From NCBI GenBank assembly GCA_022565335.1, contig JAIUMY010000011.1:1-49853 (forward strand): a stretch of 49,853 nt of DNA, read 5' to 3'. The notes under the pieces are model-generated. The model worked only from the letters and a program-made list of their open reading frames with translations. It was not told the DNA's origin and ran no database searches. This DNA comes from Opitutales bacterium (lineage in GTDB: Bacteria > Verrucomicrobiota > Verrucomicrobiia > Opitutales > T3Sed10-336). The translations under genes and the position numbers were made by a program. This document shows positions 8,107 through 17,604 of this stretch, piece by piece (within the stretch, counting starts at the first letter, position 1; the number at the start of each line of letters is the position of its first letter).

Positions 8107-9321
8107 ATGAACCTCACCCTAACGTATCCCTTTCCCGATGATTCCGGTTTCTTCGGCGAGTTTGGCGGTAGCTTTATTCCTCCTCAACTGGAAGAGGTCA
8201 TGAAAGAGATCACGGAAGCTTATCTTTCGGTACGTGAGGACCCCGCTTTTCTCTCGGAACTGGCCGATCTTTTTGAAAACTATGTCGGGCGCCCAAGTCC
8301 ACTTTTTGAAGCAAAAACGCTTTCGGATAACTGGGGCGCCAGAATTTTTTTCAAACGGGAGGATCTGAATCACACCGGAGCCCATAAAATAAATCATTGT
8401 CTGGGTGAGGCGCTTCTGGCGAAGAAGCTCGGAAAGAAAAAATTGATTGCCGAAACCGGAGCCGGGCAGCATGGGGTCGCCTTGGCTACCGCGGCGGCTT
8501 TGGTTGGTTTGGACTGTGATATCTACATGGGGGAGGTGGACATCAAAAAAGAATATCCCAATGTCGTCCGCATGAAAATTCTCGGCGCGCGGGTAATTCC
8601 TGTGTCGCATGGCCGGAAAACTTTGAAAGAGGCGGTGGACGCGGCCTTCGAAGCTTATTTGAAAGATCCTATTACGCAGATTTACTGTATAGGTTCGGTT
8701 GTTGGCCCCCACCCCTTTCCCATGATGGTTCGTGACTTTCAGGCTATCATTGGTCGGGAAGCCAAAGAACAATTTACCGCCCGCCAGGGCGGTTTGCCGG
8801 ACCATGTGGTGGCTTGCGTAGGGGGTGGGTCCAATGCGCTGGGCATTTTTACCGCTTTCCTGGATGATCCCGAAGTCTCCCTTCATGGGGTTGAGCCCTC
8901 TGGTCTTGGCTTGGAAATTGAGGGAGAGCATGCGGCGACCCTAACCAAAGGTAAGCCGGGGGTGATGCACGGATTCAAATCCTATATGTTGCAGGACGCC
9001 GCAGGAGAACCCGGAAAAGTGTATTCCGTAGCCAGTGGCTTGGATTATCCTTCGGTCGGTCCTCAGCACAGCTACCTCCGGGACCAGGGGCGGGTGCAGT
9101 ATGGGGTTTGCGACGACCAGGAGGCGATTTCCGCCTTTTTCGAAATATCCCGGAGGGAAGGGATTATTCCGGCAGTGGAATCAGCCCATGCGATTGCCTT
9201 TGCCAAAAAACTGGCGCAGGAAAACCATGGCGAAAGCATTCTGATCAATTTATCGGGCCGGGGAGACAAGGACATTGATTTTATTGTCGAAAAATTCGGC
9301 CCCCAATACGGGATTGAGTAG
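8107..9321 (+). CDS. trpB: Tryptophan synthase beta chain TrpB
   Basis: TrpB condenses indole with L-serine to tryptophan, using PLP. The 404-aa protein has the typical opening '[14 protein letters not shown]'. The PLP lysine K94 lies in '[20 protein letters not shown]', '[10 protein letters not shown]' follows, and the phosphate-binding loop '[10 protein letters not shown]' comes later. 'LSGRGDKD' near the C-terminus is also as expected, which places it in the canonical TrpB1 group. trpA is not adjacent: the next gene is on the opposite strand, so trpB is an isolated locus here. It begins 36 bp after a strong terminator, so it must have its own promoter. Confidence 0.96.
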   Translation: MNLTLTYPFPDDSGFFGEFGGSFIPPQLEEVMKEITEAYLSVREDPAFLSELADLFENYVGRPSPLFEAKTLSDNWGARIFFKREDLNHTGAHKINHCLGEALLAKKLGKKKLIAETGAGQHGVALATAAALVGLDCDIYMGEVDIKKEYPNVVRMKILGARVIPVSHGRKTLKEAVDAAFEAYLKDPITQIYCIGSVVGPHPFPMMVRDFQAIIGREAKEQFTARQGGLPDHVVACVGGGSNALGIFTAFLDDPEVSLHGVEPSGLGLEIEGEHAATLTKGKPGVMHGFKSYMLQDAAGEPGKVYSVASGLDYPSVGPQHSYLRDQGRVQYGVCDDQEAISAFFEISRREGIIPAVESAHAIAFAKKLAQENHGESILINLSGRGDKDIDFIVEKFGPQYGIE

Positions 9322-9427
9322 GGGGGAATCCCCAAGCAGATACCTCTCGTACCCGTATAATCGTATACTCGTAATCCTAATCGGTACTGAGGTGAACCTG
9401 TTTAAGGCGGGGCTGACCCACATCTCA

Positions 9428-9712
9428 TTACCCGGGGTTTTTCGGTGTGGCGGACTCCTCTTCCGGTGATTGGAAACGGGGGTCGTCGTGCAACTGCCAA
9501 TAGGTGATGGTTCCGGCAATCGACGCGACAAAGAGGGAGCAAACTAACAGCAGCATCATAGCCTCGCCTCGGCCCATACGGTATCTGTCGCGAATCCAAC
9601 GGTCGATTAGGGGATAAAAAATGAAGGTCGAGACCATCCCGACGATCGCCCCAATGCCGATTACGGCGACCGCCAGGGAAACGGGCTCAGAGGGTATGTC
9701 CTGATATTCCAT
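9428..9712 (-). CDS. Small two-helix membrane protein, unknown
   Basis: The 94-aa protein has two predicted membrane segments, 'VSLAVAVIGIGAIVGMVSTF' (about residues 11-32) and 'AMMLLLVCSLFVASIAGTIT' (about 51-70), joined by an Arg/Asp-rich loop ('DRWIRDRYRMGRGE'). The C-terminal tail is acidic and proline-rich. The gene begins 6 bp after the large lipoprotein gene, so the two are probably one operon. I do not recognise a family. Confidence 0.65.
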   Translation of the reverse strand: MEYQDIPSEPVSLAVAVIGIGAIVGMVSTFIFYPLIDRWIRDRYRMGRGEAMMLLLVCSLFVASIAGTITYWQLHDDPRFQSPEEESATPKNPG

Positions 9713-9718
9713 ATAGCT

Positions 9719-11872
9719 TTATTGTTCCGCGGAAAAGGTTACGGTGCCGTCGTCGTGAACGGTTTGCTCAAAACGGGCGTTGCCAGCCTCTATGGTTAAC
9801 GTTCCACCCTCCCAGTCAAGGGAAAGGGGGGCGTTGTCGTCCATGGGGCGAAAGACATGTTTGTTTTCCAGGAAATCGTAAGGCTCGCCATCACGGTGGA
9901 TGATCGGAAGATTGTTTTCCTCGCTATGACGATAACCCAAGGTATGGCCCTGCAGGGATTGAAAGGTCACCTCGCCGGTGGCCAAGTCGACTTCCTGTAA
10001 ACCGTCGGCCGCAAGAATTTTCTCAATGAAATCGGAGAAGTTGCCGAAGTCCCCGCGGTCTCCGGTTTCGAGGGCAAAGCCGGCGAAGTCTCCCCCGGTT
10101 TGCGGAGCCTTGATCTCAACCTGGCCGCTATCGCTTTGGTTGAGGCGATCAAACGCCCCGGCTTGGATATTTAAGGGGTGAATGGCAAGAAAGGTTTGGT
10201 CGTGTTCAATAAACCAAACTCCGTTTTCCTCTCGCGCGGAGGTCTCTCCGGGGATTTGGAAATGAAATTCCTGGTCCTGGTCTTTACGGAGCCACACCAG
10301 AATATTCCGGTATTGGCCGATCTGGTCTCCGCGACGGATTCCATTGATGTTCGAGCGGCTGTTGGCCCTGATGGATTGCGCTCCACCGTTGTTCCGGTCC
10401 ATGGCAATTTCAAAGGCGCGGACATCCCAGTGGCCGGTGGTGGAGACCAGCGAACCCATATAATGATTACGGCCATAGTAAATGGTTTCCCAGCTTTCAG
10501 GCTGATCCCGTCCCCCGGGCAACCAGAAGGAGTAGGTGGGCTTGCTGTTGATCATTTCCGCCGGACGGTCAAATTGACCTTTTCCGATATTGATCACTGC
10601 CATCGGTGGGCGGTAAGCGCTGGTAATGGGATGAATCAAGTCGTAGTAGGGGCGAGGTTCGGGCTCGGGGGTGTCTCCGAAGGCTAACCAGACGTAACGG
10701 TCCAGGCCTCCGCCCACCCGCTTGGTGGGTGCCAACGCCAGACCACGGTAGTATTTAACCGCCGCGCTCGCATGAAGATAGTCCAACGCCGCTTTGGCCA
10801 GGGCGACCACTTCTTCGTCCTCAGCGAAATCATAAAGGTTATGAAAGGGGGCAATGGTATGGTGGAGGTAGTTTTCGCTGTCCCATTCGCCATGGTGGTA
10901 ACGATAAAGATTACTGACAAAGCGTTGGATCTGGTCCTTGTACAGGCGACGCACTCTTTCATTTCCGGTTTCCTCGGCCATGAGATAGATAGCAATATCC
11001 CGCATCGCCCGAAGATTGTCGGTGTTGCGGGCATCGGCTCGCATACCCCGCACACTGGGGTCCCAGCGAGCGCCTACCGGGCCGGAACCAACACCGTGAA
11101 GGGGGTGAGGGTAGGGGTTGGCCAGACGTTCAATGTCCTCATAAACCTTCCAGCCCTGTTCGGCGTATTGCGTCCACCAGGCATACCATTTTTCCGGATC
11201 CTCGCCCAGATCTTCTCCGGCAAACTGGTCTTCCAGGGAGCCTTCAATGGCGTCGGAGTCCAGTTCGGCAATATTGGCGCGGAATTTCTGCAGGAGTTCG
11301 AGGGCATACTCCCGCACCATGGGGTCGGAACTGGTGAGAGAGTGCACCATTTCAAAACTGGGCCGGGGGTTCTCGGCGGTCCAGATTTTTGCGCCCTCGA
11401 ACATCTGTTGCCGATACTCAGACTCCAGAGCGGGGCCAAAATAGAAATACTTCCGCATTTGCCCTTTCAGGGTGAAGCCCCAATAGAAATCAATGCCCTT
11501 GGTCCAGGCATGGTCGGTATCCGCTTCGTGGTCACGGGATTGCAGTTGTTGCATGACCCGGTCCTCGTGCCCGAGAAAAAAGTTGAACATGGTCATGGGG
11601 AAGCTACTCTTTTCCTGCTCCCCTGAGGTGCGCACGCCAATACGGCCTTCGTAGTGTTGAATTACGTGATTGGCCCGCTCCCAAAAGGCTCTTTCCTCGG
11701 CCTCCGGCAAAGGGGGATTCTGCCATTGTTCGGGAACGGGAAGAGGATCAATTTTAATCAATCCATCCGTCTCATGATAGCGTTCGGAGGGTGGGGGCGT
11801 GGCGGTTAAACAGCCCGCGCCGAGAGCGAGAAGGCAGGTTGTGGAGAAAAGGCGGAGTGCGGTGTAGGACAT
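9719..11872 (-). CDS. Large exported, probable lipoprotein; lyase-like helical plus beta-sheet architecture, function unknown
   Basis: The 717-aa protein begins with a signal sequence ending in 'LLALGAGCLTA'; C21 could be lipidated, although Gly at -3 is not ideal. Residues ~60-400 are rich in helices with Trp/Tyr/His clusters ('ENYLHHTIAPFHNLYDF', 'YGRNHYMGSLV'). The later part is beta-rich, with motifs such as 'DQEFHFQIPGET'. This order, with phrases like 'STTGHWDVRAFEIAMDRNNGG', suggests a chondroitin-AC-lyase or heparinase-like polysaccharide lyase fold, but that is inference without a confirmed signature. It shares an operon with the small membrane protein downstream. Confidence 0.6.
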   Translation of the reverse strand: MSYTALRLFSTTCLLALGAGCLTATPPPSERYHETDGLIKIDPLPVPEQWQNPPLPEAEERAFWERANHVIQHYEGRIGVRTSGEQEKSSFPMTMFNFFLGHEDRVMQQLQSRDHEADTDHAWTKGIDFYWGFTLKGQMRKYFYFGPALESEYRQQMFEGAKIWTAENPRPSFEMVHSLTSSDPMVREYALELLQKFRANIAELDSDAIEGSLEDQFAGEDLGEDPEKWYAWWTQYAEQGWKVYEDIERLANPYPHPLHGVGSGPVGARWDPSVRGMRADARNTDNLRAMRDIAIYLMAEETGNERVRRLYKDQIQRFVSNLYRYHHGEWDSENYLHHTIAPFHNLYDFAEDEEVVALAKAALDYLHASAAVKYYRGLALAPTKRVGGGLDRYVWLAFGDTPEPEPRPYYDLIHPITSAYRPPMAVINIGKGQFDRPAEMINSKPTYSFWLPGGRDQPESWETIYYGRNHYMGSLVSTTGHWDVRAFEIAMDRNNGGAQSIRANSRSNINGIRRGDQIGQYRNILVWLRKDQDQEFHFQIPGETSAREENGVWFIEHDQTFLAIHPLNIQAGAFDRLNQSDSGQVEIKAPQTGGDFAGFALETGDRGDFGNFSDFIEKILAADGLQEVDLATGEVTFQSLQGHTLGYRHSEENNLPIIHRDGEPYDFLENKHVFRPMDDNAPLSLDWEGGTLTIEAGNARFEQTVHDDGTVTFSAEQ

Positions 11873-12008
11873 AGGAGTTTTCTTCGTTAGAGGTTCGTTT
11901 GGGGAGGATAAGGATGAGGCTTATCAGATTTACGTAAAAGGTAGTAATAACCGACCCTGGAAGTCGGCGGATGTTCGGATTTTTTTGCGAAAGATAAGAA
12001 TGGGAAGT

Positions 12009-13079
12009 TCATGTTTTCGACGGAAGGGACTCCGGTGCCTTCGGCTTTTCGGTATTGGGACGGGCATGGATTCCGGGGTAAGGCTCCAGAGGAAAGAGGT
12101 CCAGGCGATCTTGCAAAAATTCGTCGCACACCGCAAACATGTTCTCAGGTTCATGGGCTCGTCGCATGCGGTAGAGAAACTGCCCCTCCGGGTCGATGCT
12201 TTCCCCAATAAAGTTGAGGTATTTTTTCAGCTTACTGATTCTTGGCTTATCGGGGATTCCCTGTTCCGCGCTCATCGCGTAGAGGTCGTCGATATAGGCC
12301 CGAACATCGTTCAGGGTTGGTTGGAAGATGGGCCCGCCTTTAAGCTTTTCGCGGATTTGACGAAAAATCCATGGGTTTCGGATCGCGTGGCGTCCGATCA
12401 TCGCCCCACGGCATCCCGTTTCCTTTTGAATGCGAAAGGTTTTCTCCGGAGAGGTGAGATTGCCGTTGGCGAAAACCGGGCAGGGCAGGGAACGTGCGGC
12501 TTCAGCGATGAGGGGGTATTGCACCGGCGCATGATAGGCCCCGCGTACGGTACGCCCGTGCAATGAAAGTAGATCCACCCGATGCTTCGCCACCAATTTC
12601 AAAAGGGTTGGGAAATGCTCCGAAGAATCAAACCCAATACGCATTTTAACGGTAAACAAGCCGTCGACCTCTTCCCGTAAAGCTCCCAAAACCTGGTCCA
12701 CTTTGGCTGGCTCCCGCAGAAGGCCGCCGCCACAGTTTTTTTTGAAGACCTTGGGGGCCGGACAGCCCATGTTCAAATCAATGCCCGCGATCGGGTGTTT
12801 TTTCAACTCCCGCGCAGTGCGGAGTAGATCCGGGACGGATTCACCGATCATTTGGGCAAAAACCGGAACCCCCGTGGGGTTTTCGGTGATCGAGCGCAGG
12901 ATATGCTTTTCCAGGCGGGACTGGGAATGGACCCGAAAGTACTCTGTAAAAAAAAGATCCGGAGGCCCGTAGCGGCCGATCAGGGTCATGAAAGGCAAAT
13001 CGGTGACATCCTGCATGGGTGCCAGGGCGGTGGGCAAAGCACACTGCGGGGAAATTGGAAGCATTTCAGGAGGAAGCAC
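12009..13079 (-). CDS. dus: tRNA-dihydrouridine synthase (Dus family)
   Basis: Dus enzymes are FMN/NADPH enzymes that reduce specific tRNA uridines to dihydrouridine. The 356-aa protein opens with 'LAPMQDVTDLPF', then 'DLNMGCPAPKV'. 'KKNCGGGLLREP' carries the likely catalytic Cys, and 'LSLHGRTVRGAYH', 'VFANGNL' and 'GCRGAMIGRHAIRNPWIF' follow in family order along the TIM barrel. The subgroup (DusA/B/C) is not resolved. The GTG at 13079 abuts the accA stop; an ATG at 13064 is also possible. It is downstream of accA and likely cotranscribed with it. Confidence 0.92.
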   Translation of the reverse strand: MLPPEMLPISPQCALPTALAPMQDVTDLPFMTLIGRYGPPDLFFTEYFRVHSQSRLEKHILRSITENPTGVPVFAQMIGESVPDLLRTARELKKHPIAGIDLNMGCPAPKVFKKNCGGGLLREPAKVDQVLGALREEVDGLFTVKMRIGFDSSEHFPTLLKLVAKHRVDLLSLHGRTVRGAYHAPVQYPLIAEAARSLPCPVFANGNLTSPEKTFRIQKETGCRGAMIGRHAIRNPWIFRQIREKLKGGPIFQPTLNDVRAYIDDLYAMSAEQGIPDKPRISKLKKYLNFIGESIDPEGQFLYRMRRAHEPENMFAVCDEFLQDRLDLFPLEPYPGIHARPNTEKPKAPESLPSKT

Positions 13080-14066
13080 CTAAATGGTGGGTCCGGAGAG
13101 AACACCCTCCTCTTCATAAACACCCATTCGACGAAACTTCTCGTAGCGGGCTTGCAGGCGATCATCGGTTTTCATGGCGGCCACTTCACGAAGGTTCCTT
13201 TGAAGCACTTCATCAATATCCTTAGCCATTAGATCGGGGTCGTTATGAGCCCCGCCCAGCGGTTCTTCCAAAACCTCATCCACGATCTTGAGTTTCAAAA
13301 GATCGGGGGCCCCCAAGCGAAGGGCTTTGGCGGCATCCGGAGCATAGGCGCGGTCTTTCCACAAAATAGCCGCACAGCCTTCGGGGGAGATCACCGAGTA
13401 ATAAGCGTTTTCTAGGATCAGGACTCGATCTCCAACACCGATCCCGAGAGCCCCTCCGGAGCCGCCTTCACCAATTACCATGCAGATGACCGGAATCTTG
13501 AGGAGGCTCATTTCGCGAATATTCACGGCGATCGCTTCAGCCACATGACGCTCTTCCGCACCGATACCCGGGAAAGCGCCGGGAGTGTCGATCAAGGAAA
13601 TTACCGGCAATTGAAAGCGTTCGGCCATTTTCATCAATCGCAGGGCCTTGCGATACCCTTCCGGATGCGGGCAACCGAAATTACGGAGAAGGTTTTCCTT
13701 GGTGTTCCGACCTTTCTGTTGGGCGATGATCATAACCGGTTGGTCCTGCAAAAAGGCCGTTCCTCCAATGATGGATTGATCATCCCCATACAAACGGTCC
13801 CCATGCAATTCCTGGAAATCGGTAAAAATCTTTGCGATATAATCAAGCGCGTAGGGTCTTCTCGGGTGCCGGGCAATTTGCACCCGCTGCCAAGGACTTA
13901 AATTGGTGTAGATGTCTTTTTTGGTGATCTCCAGCTTCGCGACGATGCTGTCGATCTCGGACTTCACATCAACTTTGTTCTCCTCCGAAGTTTTCTTGAG
14001 ATCTTCCAGTTTGTTTTGCAGGTCCCGTAAAGGACGCTCGAATTCCAGGATAAATTCAGATTTCAT
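13080..14066 (-). CDS. accA: Acetyl-CoA carboxylase carboxyltransferase subunit alpha AccA
   Basis: AccA with AccD transfers the carboxyl group from biotin to acetyl-CoA, making malonyl-CoA for fatty-acid synthesis. The 328-aa protein shows the family helical N-terminus 'EFERPLRDLQNKLEDLK'. It then has 'RVQIARHPRRPYALDYI', 'FQELHGDRLYGDD', 'FGCPHPEGYRKALRLMKMAE' and 'LIDTPGAFPGIGAEERHVAEAIA'. The oxyanion loop is 'VIGEGGSGGALGIGVGD' and 'ISPEGCAAILWKD' follows. The length is typical. It lies between the TPR gene (12-bp gap) and dus. accD and accB/C are not in the window. Confidence 0.96.
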   Translation of the reverse strand: MKSEFILEFERPLRDLQNKLEDLKKTSEENKVDVKSEIDSIVAKLEITKKDIYTNLSPWQRVQIARHPRRPYALDYIAKIFTDFQELHGDRLYGDDQSIIGGTAFLQDQPVMIIAQQKGRNTKENLLRNFGCPHPEGYRKALRLMKMAERFQLPVISLIDTPGAFPGIGAEERHVAEAIAVNIREMSLLKIPVICMVIGEGGSGGALGIGVGDRVLILENAYYSVISPEGCAAILWKDRAYAPDAAKALRLGAPDLLKLKIVDEVLEEPLGGAHNDPDLMAKDIDEVLQRNLREVAAMKTDDRLQARYEKFRRMGVYEEEGVLSGPTI

Positions 14067-14078
14067 GAGAAAATGGGT

Positions 14079-14435
14079 TTAGTCCTCGTCTTGCTTTGGG
14101 TCTTCCGAAAGTTCGTTTTTCCAACCCTGCATACGGGCTTGGGCTCCATACTTTTCCGCCGTTTCCTTATCGCCCAATTCCATGTGAATACGGGACAGAC
14201 TGGTGAAAACATGGACATCCTCCGGTTCCAGCCGAAGGGCTTCCAGACCAGCTTGGCGAGCCTCTTCAAAGCGACGGCTGGAAAAAAGAACCTCGGCCAA
14301 TGAATGCCAGGCGGGAAAGTAATCGTTATCGGCGGCCAAAACCTTGCGAAGGGTTTTTTCCGCTTCGTCGTTCTCACCAATGGTGAAAGAAAAGGTCGCA
14401 TCCTCCACCAGGTTGTTTTTTTCCTCCTCAGTCAT
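14079..14435 (-). CDS. Small TPR-repeat protein
   Basis: This 118-aa protein contains two to three tetratricopeptide-like repeats, for example 'GENDEAEKTLRKVLAADNDY', then 'AWHSLAEVLFSSRRFEEARQ' and 'VHVFTSLSRIHMELGDKETA', with the usual small/large residue spacing. No signal peptide is seen from ATG 14435, so it is probably cytoplasmic. Its start overlaps the stop of the upstream lipoprotein gene by 8 bp, which suggests translational coupling. It precedes accA by 12 bp. The function is unknown; such proteins usually mediate protein-protein contacts. Confidence 0.75.
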   Translation of the reverse strand: MTEEEKNNLVEDATFSFTIGENDEAEKTLRKVLAADNDYFPAWHSLAEVLFSSRRFEEARQAGLEALRLEPEDVHVFTSLSRIHMELGDKETAEKYGAQARMQGWKNELSEDPKQDED

Positions 14436-15327
14436 TAATCTGAACGGGAATTTCGATTTCTTCAAACCCGGGGGCCTCCACGAACAGTGAACCGCTTCCC
14501 CGGCGATCTCCGGTCACCCGAATGTTAATAGTCCGGGAACCCCCGGGAACCATTACTTCGGGCATGATAATGCTGTCGGGAATGTCCGTGGTAACCGGAA
14601 TGCGCAACCCTCCGGGAGGGGCTTCCTGATCCAGGGTGAAAATAAGATTCCGGGATTCTCCGGTGGCAAACGAAAGGGAAGATGGAGTTACCCGCATTTG
14701 AGCCTCGTCAACCCGCAGCACTCCCGCCCGCATGGAGCGGTTTCCGTCGACCAACATAACCGGATAGTTTTGACCCGGTTCGAGCATCGGAACATAAAAA
14801 CTGAGGGAATTGGGTCCTTGGTAAACCGTTTCGGCCGCTAATCCACCGACCACGATTTCGTCACTGGAACGAAATCCCCGGCCCACCACGCCGATTTTTG
14901 TTCCCACCGGGGCCCGATGGCTTTCCAAGCTCATGGCATACCGGCTGACGATGCGCAGGGATTGTAAGGGAGAGGCGGCTTCTCTTTCCCGCACCGAACC
15001 GCGGCGGGGTTGCACTCCATATTCTACCTGAAAGTAGTAACTTGCATCCCTTCGTCCCTGGGGGAGACGGTACTCGAATTCCCAGAGGCTCCCTCCCAAC
15101 CGACTCCGTTCCATGGGGTAAACCTGGCCGTCTATAACGATGCTGGGATCAATGGAGTCGCGAACAACGGAGGAATTTATGCGATCCACTTCCAACGTAA
15201 TCGTATAAATGCCAGAGGGGTTTTCCGGCATTGCCGAGGGCGTTAGATCGTTGAGAGCAACATCATCGCAGCCAGTCAGAAAAGCCAGTGAAAGGAGTGA
15301 GGAAAGAAGAATGATAAGCTTTTTCAC
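14428..15327 (-). CDS. Lipoprotein with IPT/TIG-like and beta-sandwich regions, unknown
   Basis: From GTG 15327 the protein is 299 aa with a lipoprotein signal 'KKLIILLSSLLSLAFLTGC' and a lipidation Cys at 20. After a short linker there are beta-rich segments. 'APVGTKIGVVGRGFRSSDEIVVGG' with 'NSLSFYVPMLEPGQNYPVML' looks like an IPT/TIG immunoglobulin-like domain. The C-terminal 'VTPSSLSFATGESRNLIFTL' resembles a second sandwich domain. It is probably anchored in the envelope. It is the first gene of a minus-strand run (lipoprotein, TPR, accA, dus). The function is unknown. Confidence 0.7.
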   Translation of the reverse strand: MKKLIILLSSLLSLAFLTGCDDVALNDLTPSAMPENPSGIYTITLEVDRINSSVVRDSIDPSIVIDGQVYPMERSRLGGSLWEFEYRLPQGRRDASYYFQVEYGVQPRRGSVREREAASPLQSLRIVSRYAMSLESHRAPVGTKIGVVGRGFRSSDEIVVGGLAAETVYQGPNSLSFYVPMLEPGQNYPVMLVDGNRSMRAGVLRVDEAQMRVTPSSLSFATGESRNLIFTLDQEAPPGGLRIPVTTDIPDSIIMPEVMVPGGSRTINIRVTGDRRGSGSLFVEAPGFEEIEIPVQIND

Positions 15328-15418
15328 ACTTCTCAAAATGAAAGGCGGACGCGCAGAAGGCAAGCGAGAAACCTCGCCTATTGTTTGCCGAAAGAGAAAC
15401 TTCCCCTATCCTTAACAA

Positions 15419-16978
15419 ATGGGTAATTCAACTCATCCTAGAAACCTTTTTATTGTCCTGGGTGACCAGTTGGACGCCAACAGCCTTCTTTTCAGGAAAT
15501 GCGACCCCAAGCGCGATCAGATTTGGATGGCCGAAGCGGACGAAGAGTCGACTCATGTTTGGAGTCACCAACAAAGAATCGTACTTTTTCTCTCGGCCAT
15601 GCGGCATTTCCGCGATGCCCTCAAAGAGAAAGGCTATGCCGTTAGCTATCATGAACTCTCTCCCACGGGGAAAGCGTGGACCTTGTCGGAATTGTTGGCC
15701 CGAGATTTGGAAAAGCTCTCTCCGGGAAAAGTTTTTATGGTGGAGCCTGGGGAGTACCGCGTCCAGGCCGTCATCGAAAAAACCGTCCGTAAAGCCTCCC
15801 GGGAACTTACCATTTTACCGGACCAGCATTTTTACGCTTCCCGGGAGGAGTTCGCCGATCATGCACGCAACCGAAAATCCCTGCGCATGGAATTTTTCTA
15901 CCGCGAAATGCGGCGAAAACACAATGTTTTGATGGAGGGTGACAAGCCGGTAGGAGGAACGTGGAATTACGATCACGACAATCGTGAATCTTTTGGCAAA
16001 AAGGGGCCCGATTTGCGTGCGCGTGAATACCGTCCGCAATTGGATGACACCACCAAGGAGGTTATGGTCCTGGTCAAAAGAAAGTTTTCCCAACATCCGG
16101 GCTCTCTGGAATCTTTTCCCTGGCCTGTGACCAGAGAACAGGCGCTGCGCAGATTGAAGGATTTCCTTGAGAACCGATTGCCTTTTTTCGGGAAATATCA
16201 GGATGCCATGTGGACCGGCGAACCTTTCCTGTATCATTCCCTGATTTCCTCCTCCCTCAATCTGAAACTATTGTCCCCCCGCGAGGTGGTGGAAGGCGCC
16301 GCGAAAGCTTATCGCGAAGGCCACGCCCCTTTGGCTGCGGTGGAAGGCTTTATTCGGCAAATCCTCGGCTGGCGCGAATACGTTCGGGGGATTTATTGGC
16401 TCCACATGCCGGACTATGTGGAGAAAAACCATCTGGGGGCCAAAGAGGATCTGCCGGAGTTTTATTGGACCGGAGATACCAGGATGCAATGTGTTCGCGA
16501 GGCGGTCGGGTCCACCCTCGAGCACGGTTACGCCCACCATATCCATCGCTTGATGGTGACCGGCTTATTTGCCCTCATGTACGGGGTCCATCCGCGCCAG
16601 GTTCACGAATGGTATCTGGCCGTCTACGTGGATGCCGTGGAATGGGTGGAATTGCCCAATACCCTGGGAATGTCGCAGTTCGGTGATGGCGGTCTGATGG
16701 CCTCCAAACCTTACGTAGCTACGGGGAAATATATCAGGCGAATGAGCAATTACTGCCAGCACTGTCCCTACAATCCCGATGAGGCGGTGGGAGAAAAAGC
16801 CTGTCCCTTTACCACCTTATACTGGGATTTTCTGCTGCGTCACGAAACGCTCTTGCGCAAGAATCAGCGAATGAGCTTGCAAGTTCGAAATATCGATCGA
16901 CTGTCCGATGAACGTCGCAAGGAACTGCAAGCACAAGCGAAGAGTGTTCGCGAAAAAGCCCGGAACGGAAAATTATAG
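15419..16978 (+). CDS. FeS-type bacterial cryptochrome / (6-4) photolyase-related protein
   Basis: This flavoprotein belongs to the 'deoxyribodipyrimidine photolyase-related' family that includes Agrobacterium PhrB, a light-driven (6-4) photoproduct repair enzyme. The 519-aa protein opens with 'LFIVLGDQLDANSLLF'. It has four cysteines, C358, C446, C449 and C462, whose spacing (88, 3, 13) is that of the family's [4Fe-4S] ligands as I recall them. The FAD-binding region contains 'EGFIRQILGWREYVRGIYW' and 'ANNN'-free variants 'LGMSQFGDGG' and 'SKPYVATGKYI'. It is monocistronic and convergent with yqgE. Repair versus photoreceptor function cannot be told from sequence alone. Confidence 0.92.
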   Translation: MGNSTHPRNLFIVLGDQLDANSLLFRKCDPKRDQIWMAEADEESTHVWSHQQRIVLFLSAMRHFRDALKEKGYAVSYHELSPTGKAWTLSELLARDLEKLSPGKVFMVEPGEYRVQAVIEKTVRKASRELTILPDQHFYASREEFADHARNRKSLRMEFFYREMRRKHNVLMEGDKPVGGTWNYDHDNRESFGKKGPDLRAREYRPQLDDTTKEVMVLVKRKFSQHPGSLESFPWPVTREQALRRLKDFLENRLPFFGKYQDAMWTGEPFLYHSLISSSLNLKLLSPREVVEGAAKAYREGHAPLAAVEGFIRQILGWREYVRGIYWLHMPDYVEKNHLGAKEDLPEFYWTGDTRMQCVREAVGSTLEHGYAHHIHRLMVTGLFALMYGVHPRQVHEWYLAVYVDAVEWVELPNTLGMSQFGDGGLMASKPYVATGKYIRRMSNYCQHCPYNPDEAVGEKACPFTTLYWDFLLRHETLLRKNQRMSLQVRNIDRLSDERRKELQAQAKSVREKARNGKL

Positions 16979-16998
16979 GGGACTGGGCCACGCCCCTA
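16976..16998. terminator. Possible bidirectional terminator between convergent genes
   Basis: TAGGGG (16976-16981) pairs with CCCCTA (16993-16998), leaving an 11-base loop. The + strand continues with 'gggtttaattttt', and A-rich sequence precedes the hairpin for the opposite direction. It lies exactly between the ends of the photolyase gene and yqgE. The stem is only 6 bp. Confidence 0.5.
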
Positions 16999-17002
16999 GG
17001 GT

Positions 17003-17593
17003 TTAATTTTTCCCCGGATCTTCGGGCATTTCACTGAGGAGACGGAATTCCGGACTTAAATTGGTCAAAATAGATTTCCACAGGTTTTTATCCTTCCCCG
17101 CCGGAACGGTCTTTTCATTAATCGGGCAAACGATCCAGCTATTCGCCTCCAATTCGCTGGCAATCTGCCCTTTGCCCCAACCCGCATAGCCTCTGAAGGC
17201 CCGGACTTCCATGTCGGATTCCTCCAGCAAGTTTCGGGCATATTCCGGATCTATCCCCAGAAACAAACGAAACAACCCATCCTCCAGAGACCATTGCCAA
17301 GCACTGAGCAAAACCTGTTCAGGCTGCACCGGGCCGCCTTCATAAAGCGGGATCCCACCCAAAATATCATTACTGAGATCGGGATCAATCGAAGCGAGGG
17401 TTTCTCCCGTAGGCCGATTGACGATCACCCCCATGCTCCCTTCCTCCTCCGAATGGGCCGAAAGCAGGATCACGCTCCGGCTAAAATTGCTATCCGGCAG
17501 GGCAGGGTGGGCGATGAGCATTTGTCCGGCCTGGATTGTCGCTTCATCGAAAGGTTGGGCTCCAAAGTTACGCATGAGGCGACTATACCGCAT
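17003..17593 (-). CDS. yqgE: YqgE/AlgH family protein
   Basis: This is a DUF179 (YqgE/AlgH) protein of about 196 aa, close to the family's usual length. Family blocks are visible: 'QAGQMLIAHPALPDSNFSRS' is followed by 'VILLSAHSEEEGSMGVIVNRP'. 'LYEGGPVQPEQVLLSAW' and 'RAFRGYAGWGKGQIASELEANSWIV' come later. The molecular function of the family is not settled. ATG 17593 is the likely start because the longer frame runs into the hairpin repeats upstream; ATG 17575 is an alternative. Before insertion of the island its upstream neighbour was probably the tRNA-Ser gene. Confidence 0.9.
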   Translation of the reverse strand: MRYSRLMRNFGAQPFDEATIQAGQMLIAHPALPDSNFSRSVILLSAHSEEEGSMGVIVNRPTGETLASIDPDLSNDILGGIPLYEGGPVQPEQVLLSAWQWSLEDGLFRLFLGIDPEYARNLLEESDMEVRAFRGYAGWGKGQIASELEANSWIVCPINEKTVPAGKDKNLWKSILTNLSPEFRLLSEMPEDPGKN

Positions 17594-17604
17594 TCTTCCG
17601 GATT

